From: G963676205 sp964342525
GTDB lineage: Bacteria; Campylobacterota; Campylobacteria; Campylobacterales; Arcobacteraceae
Assembly: GCA_964342525.1 (NCBI GenBank)
Contig: CAYFGQ010000004.1
Coordinates: 27,131-91,130 of the forward strand
Reading direction: 5' to 3'
DNA: 64,000 nucleotides
The translations under genes and the position numbers were made by a program. This document shows, piece after piece, positions 52,657 to 60,698 of the stretch. The stretch's first letter is position 1; every line of letters starts with the position of its first letter. The notes under the pieces were generated by a model. It did not search any database. It had not been told where the DNA came from and worked only from the letters and a program-made list of their open reading frames with translations.

Positions 52657-52689
52657 ATAAATATAAAGGTAAAATACCTTTATATTTAT
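52657..52689 (-). terminator. 15-bp hairpin after lipoprotein B
   Basis: ATAAATATAAAGGTA (52657-52671) pairs with TACCTTTATATTTAT (52675-52689) around AAA. Sequence and position relative to the stop codon mirror the hairpin at 51367, consistent with duplication of the gene with its terminator. Confidence 0.65.
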
Positions 52690-52695
52690 AAAATT

Positions 52696-53817
52696 TTAAG
52701 GCCATTTAGGGTGTTTATCTGTTTTATTTGCATATGTTGTATCTGGAGCAAAAGGATCATGACTAGTAACTTTTTTAACATTCCAACCACTTAAGTCTTG
52801 ATCAAAATCAGTGGCAAGATAAAACATATATTGCATACTAGTTACATTGCTTGTATCCCAAGTACTTATATCTTGATTGAATTTAGGTGCTTTATCAAAA
52901 GTAGAATACATACTTGTTACACTACTTGTATCCCAAGCTGATATATCAACATTGAAATTTGTATTAAATTTAAAAAGACCAAAAAAATCGGTTATACCAC
53001 TGGTATTAGCATATTTTAGTTTTAATTCATAATCTTTAGTAGTACTTGAATTTGGGTTAGCATTATAGGCATTTGTGTATGCAGTGATAAGATTAGTTAA
53101 GTTAGTTAGACTTCCATTTAAATCATAGCTATAACCAATATTTGTTTTTTCAGTTTTTAAACTTGTTTCTATATCACTTGCTTCACCTGAGTAATTTTTT
53201 ACAGTACGTAAAAAAACTTTTATAGAAGAATTATTAATATCTTCTCTTGAAACATTGTTTATAAGAGAATCAAGATTTGTATCACTACCATTTTGAAGTC
53301 TAGTTTTAAATTTTGTTTTTGCTGTTTCACCATCTTTTATCACACCATAACAAAGTTGAGCTAGTTTTGCCACATCTGCATTATTACTATTCATATAATC
53401 TGCTGTAAGATCAGAATTATTTGATAGGGATAAGGTTGTAGCTAAATTATTTAGCATACTTGTATCATCTGCTACAATTGTAGTAATTGGTGATACTACA
53501 TTACCACTTTGAGCAGTCATAACAATATCAAAGCTTTCTCCCGTATCTACAAAAACTCCACCTGTTGTTGTAATAGGATATTTTTGCGTTTTACTAAATA
53601 TATATGTACCTTTTGATGCATCCTTTTGGCTTGCCACATTTCCATCAGCATCAGTTACTATTGCATCTTTTATATATCCATCTACAATAGTTATGGTTCT
53701 ACTCTCTTCAGAACTTCCACCTCCTGAATTATCATCTGATCCTCCACATCCACTAAAACCTAATACTATAGAAATCAGTAAAAATAGTTTAAAACTACTC
53801 AAAAATTTTTTTGACAT
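52696..53817 (-). CDS. BspA-like (DUF285 repeat) surface lipoprotein B
   Basis: A 373-residue paralogue of lipoprotein A with the same lipobox (GFSGC24). The signal peptide and roughly residues 30-165 are nearly identical between the copies (for example SGNVVSPITTIVADDTSMLN), whereas residues 165-280 and the repeat units differ (WDTSSVTSMYSTF, WDTSNVTSMQYMF, WNVKKVTSHDPF). This is a tandem duplication with uneven divergence, perhaps homogenised at the N-terminal half by gene conversion. Confidence 0.75.
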   Translation of the reverse strand: MSKKFLSSFKLFLLISIVLGFSGCGGSDDNSGGGSSEESRTITIVDGYIKDAIVTDADGNVASQKDASKGTYIFSKTQKYPITTTGGVFVDTGESFDIVMTAQSGNVVSPITTIVADDTSMLNNLATTLSLSNNSDLTADYMNSNNADVAKLAQLCYGVIKDGETAKTKFKTRLQNGSDTNLDSLINNVSREDINNSSIKVFLRTVKNYSGEASDIETSLKTEKTNIGYSYDLNGSLTNLTNLITAYTNAYNANPNSSTTKDYELKLKYANTSGITDFFGLFKFNTNFNVDISAWDTSSVTSMYSTFDKAPKFNQDISTWDTSNVTSMQYMFYLATDFDQDLSGWNVKKVTSHDPFAPDTTYANKTDKHPKWP

Positions 53818-53974
53818 GTTATTTCCTTATTATTTTATAAACTAATTATAAAATAAGAGTGTGATGAAGTGTGATGAAATAGAATTTTGTAAATATTAAT
53901 TTAGAAAGATTTTAAAATAATGGATATTTTAGTATATTTTATGATAAGTGGCAGAGATAAAATCTCTACCTTTT

Positions 53975-54379
53975 TTAAGCTTCTACTCTTTTATTTGCTC
54001 CAGCCATAAGTCTAGACTCATCAACTATAGCTCTTGTATGAACACAAGTTCCAACTACACCTGCAGAATCTTCTGCTTCGATTTCAAACTTATATAGTTT
54101 TCCTTCCATCCCTACAAATGTAGCAGTTGATTTTACTATATCACCTTCAAGTGTAGGTGCAAGGTGTTTTAGATTTACTTCAACACCAACAGAAAGTTTT
54201 CCATCTTCTAAAAGTGGTTTCATAACTTTTGCTGCACTACACTCCATAAGTGCTGTTAATCTTGCTGTAGCAAAAACTGGTGGGAAGTTATCATCTGGTG
54301 AAATCTCTAAATTTTTTGCTAAATCTTTATTTTGAACTTTATACTCTATAAAATCGTTTGCGCCATTTTCTAGACTCAT
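53975..54379 (-). CDS. Hotdog-fold thioesterase (FlK-like)
   Basis: A 134-residue hotdog protein resembling the fluoroacetyl-CoA thioesterase-like family. VFATARLTALMECSAAKVM is the helix with the likely acidic catalytic residue near 47, VGVEVNLKHLAPTLEGD the following strand and VVGTCVHTRAIVDESRL the last. It probably hydrolyses an acyl-CoA; the substrate is unknown. Monocistronic and divergent from ybeY. Confidence 0.72.
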   Translation of the reverse strand: MSLENGANDFIEYKVQNKDLAKNLEISPDDNFPPVFATARLTALMECSAAKVMKPLLEDGKLSVGVEVNLKHLAPTLEGDIVKSTATFVGMEGKLYKFEIEAEDSAGVVGTCVHTRAIVDESRLMAGANKRVEA

Positions 54380-54466
54380 GAATAATCCTTATTTATAAAA
54401 TTTCATATATTATATATCTTTTTTATAAAAAAAATCTTTTTTGATGCATTTTAACTCTCATTTAGA

Positions 54467-54472
54467 TATAAT
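54467..54472 (+). promoter_or_regulatory. -10 box before ybeY with TATAATCGCG layout
   Basis: TATAAT at 54467-54472 is followed directly by CGCG and lies 25 bases before the ybeY ATG, leaving a short leader with AGGAAAG as ribosome site. The same box plus GCG appears at 20501 and 55845. Confidence 0.5.
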
Positions 54473-54497
54473 CGCGTAAAAACTTAACAGGAAAGTT

Positions 54498-54917
54498 ATG
54501 ATTGATTTAGATAATTGTGTTGATTTTGAAATAGAAATCTCTGAATTAGAAAATATTTTAGATGAAGTTACAACTAAAGATATTGAACTTATCATTACAA
54601 ATAATGAGGAGATTCAAGAGATAAATTTTGAGCATCGTGGTTTTGATAAGCCAACTGATGTACTTAGTTTTCCTGTGGATTTTGAATTTGAAAATATGCC
54701 AATCGGCTCAGTTATCATTTCAATTGATTTTGTAAAAGAAAAAGCAAAAGAGTATGGGCATAGTGAGCTTGATGAGTTTAAATTGTTATTTATTCATGGT
54801 ATTTTACACCTTGTAGGATATGACCATGAAGTTGATAATGGTGAACATAGAGATAAAGAGGAAGAGTTGATAAATAAGTTTGATCTTCCAAAAAGTTTAA
54901 TAGTTAGGAATAGTTAA
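54498..54917 (+). CDS. ybeY: Endoribonuclease YbeY
   Basis: A 139-residue YbeY. The zinc motif HGILHLVGYDHEVDNGEH (H-x3-H-x5-H) near 107-124 is intact, as is FEHRGFDKPTDVLSFP near 42-57. It functions in 16S rRNA maturation and ribosome quality control. It ends at the first base of the following antiporter gene. Confidence 0.92.
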   Translation: MIDLDNCVDFEIEISELENILDEVTTKDIELIITNNEEIQEINFEHRGFDKPTDVLSFPVDFEFENMPIGSVIISIDFVKEKAKEYGHSELDEFKLLFIHGILHLVGYDHEVDNGEHRDKEEELINKFDLPKSLIVRNS

Positions 54918-55834
54918 TGGATTTTATTATATTCGTAGTTTCAATGGGTGTGCTTATTTTAGGAGCAGAGTTTATTATTCAACAAAGTGAAAAGATTGCA
55001 CTTCATTTTGGGATTTCCCACTTTGTGATCGGTGCTACTCTTATTGCTTTAGGTACTTCACTACCAGAGATGGCTGTAAGTATGAGCGCATCTATGGCAG
55101 GAAGTGGCGATATTGCTGTGGCAAATGTAATTGGTAGTACAGTATTTAACGTATCTTTGGTACTTGGAGCAACTTTTTTAGTGGCTAAAAATATCAATCC
55201 TACTAGAGATCTTTTTGCAAAAGATAGTGCTTGGGCACTTTTCCCTATCTTAGTATTTATTTTGATGTCTTTAGATGGACAATTAAATTATGTGGATGGA
55301 ATTTTATTTTTAATCCTAATGGGAGCATATCTTCTTTTCTTAATTGGAAGTAATCAGGTTGAAGAGATAGATGATGAGATATTAAATGAAAAATTTAATT
55401 GGGGTAAATCTTTACCACTACTTTTAGTAGGATTCGCATTTGTAATTGGTGGAGCAGATTTTGCTATCGATAGTGCTGGAAATATCGCTAGAGAATTTGG
55501 TATCAGTGAGTGGGTTATTGGTATGTTCTTAGTTGCATTTGGTACTTCACTGCCTGAACTTACAATTAGTATTAAGTCTGCTATGAAAAACAATGCAGAT
55601 ATGGCAATAGGTAATATTATCGGATCAAACGTGGCAAACTTTACTATGGTACTTGGAGCAAGTTCTATTGTAAATGCTCTAAATGTGAATCTATCTGAGA
55701 ACTTTTTTGATATTGCTGCTGCGTTTATAGTATCACTTATGCTTGTATTTATCACTGCAAATAGACTTTATAATAAATCTGCAGGTATTGTTCTAATGGT
55801 AGTATTAGCACTTGTTGTTCAGAATAGTTTATAG
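54917..55834 (+). CDS. Ca2+/Na+ antiporter (CaCA family, YrbG-like)
   Basis: A 305-residue membrane protein with about ten helices in two inverted halves. The alpha-repeat motifs ALGTSLPEMAVSM near 43 and AFGTSLPELTISI near 205 carry the ion-binding glutamates, and GNVIGSTVFN-like ANVIGSTVFNVS near 69 and GNIIGSNVANFT near 231 are the paired elements. It exchanges calcium for sodium or protons across the inner membrane. Confidence 0.88.
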   Translation: MDFIIFVVSMGVLILGAEFIIQQSEKIALHFGISHFVIGATLIALGTSLPEMAVSMSASMAGSGDIAVANVIGSTVFNVSLVLGATFLVAKNINPTRDLFAKDSAWALFPILVFILMSLDGQLNYVDGILFLILMGAYLLFLIGSNQVEEIDDEILNEKFNWGKSLPLLLVGFAFVIGGADFAIDSAGNIAREFGISEWVIGMFLVAFGTSLPELTISIKSAMKNNADMAIGNIIGSNVANFTMVLGASSIVNALNVNLSENFFDIAAAFIVSLMLVFITANRLYNKSAGIVLMVVLALVVQNSL

Positions 55835-55844
55835 GAACTTTCGC

Positions 55845-55850
55845 TATAAT
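55845..55850 (+). promoter_or_regulatory. -10 box before the CvpA-like gene
   Basis: TATAAT at 55845-55850 followed by CGCG. TTTCGC before and GCGAAA after the box form a small dyad around the promoter core. It gives a leader of about 55 nt before ATG 55912. Confidence 0.5.
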
Positions 55851-55911
55851 CGCGAAAATATATAAGAGTTTAAACTCTTTTTAAAAATTCAAAAGCTGGA
55901 GTATTTCATTT

Positions 55912-56583
55912 ATGGAAAATTTTAATTTTTTTGATATTGCACTTGTAGCACTTACATTGATGTTAGGACTTAAGGGTCTTCTTAGAGGATTTACCAAGGA
56001 GTTCTTTGGACTTGTTGGTATTATCGGGGGTGTGTTTTTTGCTTCAAGAATCTCAGGTGAGATTGGAAATACTATAAGTGGAATTATAGCTATTGAAAAT
56101 GATGCAACTAAGTCTTTACTTGGTTTTGTTCTTGGTTTTGTGGCAATTTGGGCTGTGGCATATGCTTTAGGTATAGTTGTTTCAAAGATTTCAAGTATGA
56201 GTGGTCTTGGTGTGATTGACAGAGTATTTGGTTTTGTATTTGGTGCAGCGAAGATATTTTTTATCTTTGCAATTATCATTTATGCTTTATCAAAAGTGGA
56301 TGCTATCAAAACAAAACTTGATGAAAAGCTTGCTGATAGTGCTATGTATCCAATCCTTCAAGATGTTGGAAATGCAATTATTCAACTTGATACTGATGGA
56401 TTTACACAAAAGATCGAGAAAAATATTGAAAATACTGTAGATGATGTAAAAGAGGGTATTAGCGAAGATATCACAGAAAATATCAAAGAGAGCGTTGAAG
56501 AAGCTACTGAAGCAGTATCTGAGACTATCTCTGAAAATACAGAAGCAGTAAAAATAGAAATAGATAAACAGTTAGAAAAATAG
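55912..56583 (+). CDS. CvpA family membrane protein
   Basis: A 223-residue protein with four N-terminal helices (NFFDIALVALTLMLGLKGLL, then FFGLVGIIGGVFFAS, SLLGFVLGFVAIWAVAYAL and VFGFVFGAAKIFFIFAIII), matching CvpA/colicin V production proteins. GLKGLLRGFTKEFFGL near 21-36 is the conserved loop. The C-terminal 70 residues are an acidic helical tail with repeated EN/ESV segments, probably coiled coil. It precedes lysS by 12 bases. Confidence 0.8.
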   Translation: MENFNFFDIALVALTLMLGLKGLLRGFTKEFFGLVGIIGGVFFASRISGEIGNTISGIIAIENDATKSLLGFVLGFVAIWAVAYALGIVVSKISSMSGLGVIDRVFGFVFGAAKIFFIFAIIIYALSKVDAIKTKLDEKLADSAMYPILQDVGNAIIQLDTDGFTQKIEKNIENTVDDVKEGISEDITENIKESVEEATEAVSETISENTEAVKIEIDKQLEK

Positions 56584-56595
56584 GAGATAAGTAAT

Positions 56596-58119
56596 TTGTT
56601 TGAAAATAAATATATACAACAAAGAATAGAAAAAGCAAATGGGCTTAGGGATGCAGGTCTTAACCCATATGCGAATAATTCAAATAGAAATACAACAATT
56701 GACAAATATTTAAATGTAAATACAGATATTGAGCATACTGAAAATAAAAGAGATGAAGATAGAGTTTATACAGTAGCTGGAAGAATCAAATTCTTTAGAC
56801 TTATGGGTAAAGCATCTTTTCTTAAGATCGAAGATGAGAGTGGTATGCTTCAAGTATATGTTGCTAGAGATAACTTAGCTGAAGGTTTCTATAATAATGT
56901 ATTTAAAAAGACATTTGAGGTTGGAGATATTATAGAAGTAGAGGGTTATCCTTTTATTACTGGTAAGGGTGAGCTTTCTTTACATGCAAATGATATTAAG
57001 ATGCTTACAAAAGCAATCTCTCCACTTCCTGAGAAATACCATGGTATTCAAGATAAAGAGTTAAGATATAGACAAAGATATCTTGATCTTATCATGAACT
57101 CAGAAGTTAGAAAAACTTTCCATATCAGATCAAAAGTGGTAAGCCTTACTAGAAGATTCTTTGAAGATAAAGGTTTCTTAGAGGTTGAGACTCCTATGAT
57201 GCACCCAATCGCTGGTGGAGCAAATGCTAAACCATTTGTTACTCATCACAATGCTCTTAGCATTGATAGGTTTTTAAGAATTGCTCCAGAGCTTTACTTA
57301 AAGAGACTTATTGTAGGTGGGTTTGAAGCTGTATTTGAGATCAATAGATGTTTTAGAAATGAAGGTATGGATGCTACACATAATCCTGAGTTTACATCTA
57401 TTGAGTTTTATTGGGCGTATAAAACATATAAAGATTTAATTGAGATCACAAAAGAGTATTTTGAGTACCTATTTGATCACCTTGATCTTCCAAAGATTTT
57501 ACCATATGGTGAACTAAAGATCGATTTCAATAAATTCTCAGAGATTCCACTTATCCAATCACTAAGTGAGATTGGTGGAGTACCAGCTGAAATTTGTGAA
57601 GATAAAGATAAAATTATTGCATTTATGAAAGAGAAAAATCTTGAAGTAAATGAAGCTATGAATCTTGGTCAACTTCAAGGTGAACTTTTTGATGAGTATG
57701 TTGAGGCTAAATTAATCAACCCTACATTTATCACTGAGTATCCTGTAGAGATTTCACCACTTGCAAGAAGAAGTGATGAGAAACCTCACTTAACTGATAG
57801 ATTTGAGCTATTTATTGCTGGTAAAGAGATCGCAAATGCATTCTCTGAGCTTAATGATCCATTAGATCAATTAGAGAGATTTGAAGGGCAAATGGCTGCA
57901 AAAGATTCTGGTGATGATGAAGCACATGAGATGGATGCAGATTTTGTAAATGCATTATCTTATGGTATGGCTCCAACTGCAGGTCAAGGTATTGGTATTG
58001 ATAGACTTGTAATGATGCTTACAAATCAACATACAATTAGAGATGTATTATTATTCCCAGCTATGAAACCAATCAAAGAAGAGATTGATTTACATGCTGA
58101 TGATGAAGAACAAAAATAA
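56596..58119 (+). CDS. lysS: Lysyl-tRNA synthetase (class II)
   Basis: A 507-residue class II enzyme starting at TTG 56596 with AGGAG upstream. The N-terminal OB-fold anticodon domain (VAGRIKFFRLMGKASFLKIED) is followed by motif 1 around FFEDKGFLEVETPMMHPI, motif 2 FEINRCFRNEGMDATHNPEF and motif 3 GIGIDRLVMMLTN. It charges tRNA-Lys. glyA follows in the same direction after 18 bases. Confidence 0.95.
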   Translation: MFENKYIQQRIEKANGLRDAGLNPYANNSNRNTTIDKYLNVNTDIEHTENKRDEDRVYTVAGRIKFFRLMGKASFLKIEDESGMLQVYVARDNLAEGFYNNVFKKTFEVGDIIEVEGYPFITGKGELSLHANDIKMLTKAISPLPEKYHGIQDKELRYRQRYLDLIMNSEVRKTFHIRSKVVSLTRRFFEDKGFLEVETPMMHPIAGGANAKPFVTHHNALSIDRFLRIAPELYLKRLIVGGFEAVFEINRCFRNEGMDATHNPEFTSIEFYWAYKTYKDLIEITKEYFEYLFDHLDLPKILPYGELKIDFNKFSEIPLIQSLSEIGGVPAEICEDKDKIIAFMKEKNLEVNEAMNLGQLQGELFDEYVEAKLINPTFITEYPVEISPLARRSDEKPHLTDRFELFIAGKEIANAFSELNDPLDQLERFEGQMAAKDSGDDEAHEMDADFVNALSYGMAPTAGQGIGIDRLVMMLTNQHTIRDVLLFPAMKPIKEEIDLHADDEEQK

Positions 58120-58137
58120 ATTTAATAAAGGAAAAAT

Positions 58138-59400
58138 ATGAGTTTTTTAAGTAATGACAATTTAGCAACAGCAGATGCTGAAGTTTTCGGAATGATCGAA
58201 AATGAGTTAGAGAGACAAACAAATCACCTAGAGATGATCGCATCTGAAAACTTTACAAGCCCAGCAGTAATGGAAGCTATGGGTTCAGTTTTCACAAACA
58301 AATATGCTGAGGGTTACCCAAACAAAAGATATTATGGTGGATGTGAATTTGCTGACCAAGTTGAGCAATTAGCAATTGATAGAGCGTGTGAGATCTTTGG
58401 ATGTAACTATGCAAATGTACAACCTCACTCAGGATCACAAGCAAATGGTGCAGTTTATGCAGCATTGCTTAAGGCAGGGGATAAAATCCTTGGTATGGAT
58501 CTATCTCATGGTGGACACTTAACACACGGTTCTAAGCCATCTTTTTCTGGTAAAAACTACCAAGCATTTTATTATGGTGTAGAGCTTGATGGTAGAATCA
58601 ACTATGATAGAGTACTTGATATTGCAAAAGTAACTCAACCAAAAATCATCGTATGTGGTGCTTCTGCATATGCTAGAGAGATTGATTTCAAGAAATTTAG
58701 AGAGATCGCTGATGAAGTAGGAGCAATCCTTTTTGCTGATATCGCACACATTGCTGGTTTAGTTGCAGCTGGTGAGCATATGAGTCCATTCCCATATGCT
58801 GATGTTGTTACTACAACTACTCATAAGACACTTAGAGGTCCAAGAGGTGGTATGATCATGTGTAATGATGAAGATATCGCTAAAAAATTAAACTCAGCAA
58901 TCTTCCCAGGTCTTCAAGGTGGACCACTTGTACATGTAATCGCTGCAAAAGCTGTTGCATTTGGTGAAATCTTAAAGCCAGAGTGGACTGAGTATGCTAA
59001 ACAAGTAAAAGCAAATGCTAAAGTACTTGGAGAAGTATTAGTAAAAAGAGGATATGATTTAGTATCTGATGGTACAGATAATCACCTTGTATTAGTGTCA
59101 TTTTTAAATAAAGAATTCTCAGGTAAAGATGCGGATGCCGCTCTTGGTAATGCTGGTATTACTGTAAATAAAAATACAGTTCCAGGTGAAACAAGAAGCC
59201 CATTTGTAACTTCAGGTATTAGAATCGGTTCACCTGCACTTACTGCTAGAGGTATGAAAGAAGCAGAGTTTGAGCTAATCGCTACAAAAATTGCTGATGT
59301 ACTTGATGATATCAACAATGAAGAGTTACAAAAATCTGTAAAAGCTGAACTTGAAGAGTTAGCGAAAAAGTTTGTGGTATATACTAAGTCAACATATTAA
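58138..59400 (+). CDS. glyA: Serine hydroxymethyltransferase
   Basis: A 420-residue PLP enzyme. HLEMIASENFTSPAVMEAMGS is the start of the fold, NVQPHSGSQANGAVY the cofactor region and VVTTTTHKTLRGPRGGMI carries the PLP lysine. It interconverts serine and glycine with tetrahydrofolate. Codon use is cleaner than in neighbouring genes, as expected for a highly expressed gene. AAAGGAAAAAT precedes ATG 58138. Confidence 0.95.
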   Translation: MSFLSNDNLATADAEVFGMIENELERQTNHLEMIASENFTSPAVMEAMGSVFTNKYAEGYPNKRYYGGCEFADQVEQLAIDRACEIFGCNYANVQPHSGSQANGAVYAALLKAGDKILGMDLSHGGHLTHGSKPSFSGKNYQAFYYGVELDGRINYDRVLDIAKVTQPKIIVCGASAYAREIDFKKFREIADEVGAILFADIAHIAGLVAAGEHMSPFPYADVVTTTTHKTLRGPRGGMIMCNDEDIAKKLNSAIFPGLQGGPLVHVIAAKAVAFGEILKPEWTEYAKQVKANAKVLGEVLVKRGYDLVSDGTDNHLVLVSFLNKEFSGKDADAALGNAGITVNKNTVPGETRSPFVTSGIRIGSPALTARGMKEAEFELIATKIADVLDDINNEELQKSVKAELEELAKKFVVYTKSTY

Positions 59401-59425
59401 TAGATAAAATTGATGGAGAGCAACT

Positions 59426-60340
59426 ATGGAATCTAGAGGCGAAGAGTTTATTAAGAACATAAAAGCAAAACAAGAAAAAGAAGAGTTGGAACAAAGAATA
59501 AACGAATTAAATAAAATAGATACTTCAAGTAAAAAAGTTGAAGAGCCTACAATTGAAGAGGAAATAGTTGATCTACCAGCACAAGAGTTGGGTGATATAC
59601 TTTTATCTGAGAAGCAGAACCCTGCAGATAAGAAAAAGTATATTATCTTAGGTCTTGCCTTAGTTGGACTTTTTATTCTTACAATTATTATCATTCGTGT
59701 GATAAGTTCACCATCTGATGATCAAGAGATTGTAGAAGAGAAAGTAGCTACAAATCTACCTCAAGAAAAGGTTGAAAAAGATATGACAGATATTGAAAAA
59801 CAATATCAAGATATCATCAATCAAAAGCTTAAGAATTTAAGAGAAAATGCTGAAGATGAGATTGAATCAAATCAAAAAGCAGGTTTAGATATCAATGAGA
59901 TTGCTAAAAAAGAGCAATCTATTGATAAACCAGAAGCTAAAATGACTGCACAAGAGGATGCTCCAAAAAGAGACATCTTTGAGATGGAGAAAAAAGAGGA
60001 AGCAAAACCTGTAGAAAAACCAAAGCCAAGAGTAGTAGAAAAAAAGCCTGAGCCAAAAGTAGTAGCTAAACCAAAAGCTCCAGCTTCTAAAAGCAATGTA
60101 GCACCTAGAGGTTATTATATTCAAATTGGTGCTTTCTCAAAAGCTCCAAGTAAAACATTACTTGCTAGCATTAAGCAGTATGGGTTTAAATATAAACTAC
60201 ATGATGTGAATGTTAAGGGTAAAAACTATACTAAAGTATTAGTTGGTGCATATGGATCAAAAGCTAATGCTGATAAAGATTTAAGTCTAGTTAGATCTGT
60301 ACTTAAAGTGCCAGGAGCATATATTTTATACCTTAAATAA
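59426..60340 (+). CDS. SPOR-domain membrane protein
   Basis: A 304-residue bitopic protein: a charged cytoplasmic N-terminus of about 70 residues, one helix (YIILGLALVGLFILTIIIIRVI), a long Glu/Lys/Pro-rich periplasmic linker and a C-terminal SPOR domain (RGYYIQIGAFSKAPS to the end) that binds denuded septal peptidoglycan. Such proteins act in cell division or cell-wall remodelling. The stop lies in an 11-bp inverted repeat (60324-60349) that may act as a transcript-end structure. Confidence 0.85.
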   Translation: MESRGEEFIKNIKAKQEKEELEQRINELNKIDTSSKKVEEPTIEEEIVDLPAQELGDILLSEKQNPADKKKYIILGLALVGLFILTIIIIRVISSPSDDQEIVEEKVATNLPQEKVEKDMTDIEKQYQDIINQKLKNLRENAEDEIESNQKAGLDINEIAKKEQSIDKPEAKMTAQEDAPKRDIFEMEKKEEAKPVEKPKPRVVEKKPEPKVVAKPKAPASKSNVAPRGYYIQIGAFSKAPSKTLLASIKQYGFKYKLHDVNVKGKNYTKVLVGAYGSKANADKDLSLVRSVLKVPGAYILYLK

Positions 60341-60442
60341 GGTATAAAATAAAAAAGCTTCTTTTTAAGAATAATATAAGTAAAATTACTATATTATTTC
60401 ACTCCTTAAACGAGATAACCAGTCTTGATTATTAATTAAAAA

Positions 60443-60519
60443 GGGTCATTAGCTCAGCTGGTTAGAGCACTCGGCTCATAACCGAGTGGTCGGAGGTTCG
60501 AGTCCTCCATGACCCACCA
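60443..60519 (+). tRNA. tRNA with CAT anticodon (Met or Ile2)
   Basis: The 77-nt sequence folds as a tRNA: acceptor GGGTCAT pairs with ATGACCC, the D arm contains AGCTCAGCTGGTTAGAGCA, the anticodon stem CTCGG/CCGAG holds loop CTCATAA, and the T arm is GGAGG TTCGAGT CCTCC. CCA is encoded at 60517-60519. Anticodon CAT allows elongator tRNA-Met or lysidine-modified tRNA-Ile2; the variable loop TGGTC resembles E. coli Ile2 while the D loop resembles Met. Not an initiator, since G1-C72 is paired. I leave it undecided. Confidence 0.92.
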
Positions 60520-60523
60520 CTTT

Positions 60524-60570
60524 AAAGCCTAATATATAAGCTTATTTAGTTTATATATTAGGCTTTTTTT
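60524..60570 (+). terminator. tRNA terminator, copy 1
   Basis: AAAGCCTAATATATAA pairs with TTATATATTAGGCTTT around an 11-nt loop, followed by a run of T. It sits 5 bases after the tRNA CCA. A closely similar element without the loop is found at 62905-62943. Confidence 0.8.
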
Positions 60571-60610
60571 ATTTAAAATTTAATCACATTAGTTCAATAA
60601 TATAATTATA

Positions 60611-60639
60611 AAAACCCTACTCATAATGAGTAGGGTTTT
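60611..60639. terminator. 13-bp bidirectional terminator
   Basis: AAAACCCTACTCA (60611-60623) pairs perfectly with TGAGTAGGGTTTT (60627-60639). T-runs occur on both strands, so it can serve the reverse amidohydrolase gene (stop at 60699) as well as readthrough from the tRNA. Confidence 0.75.
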
Positions 60640-60698
60640 GTTTTAAAGTTTATATAGATATAAATACTACTTTATTAATTGTACGAATAAAGTATAAT

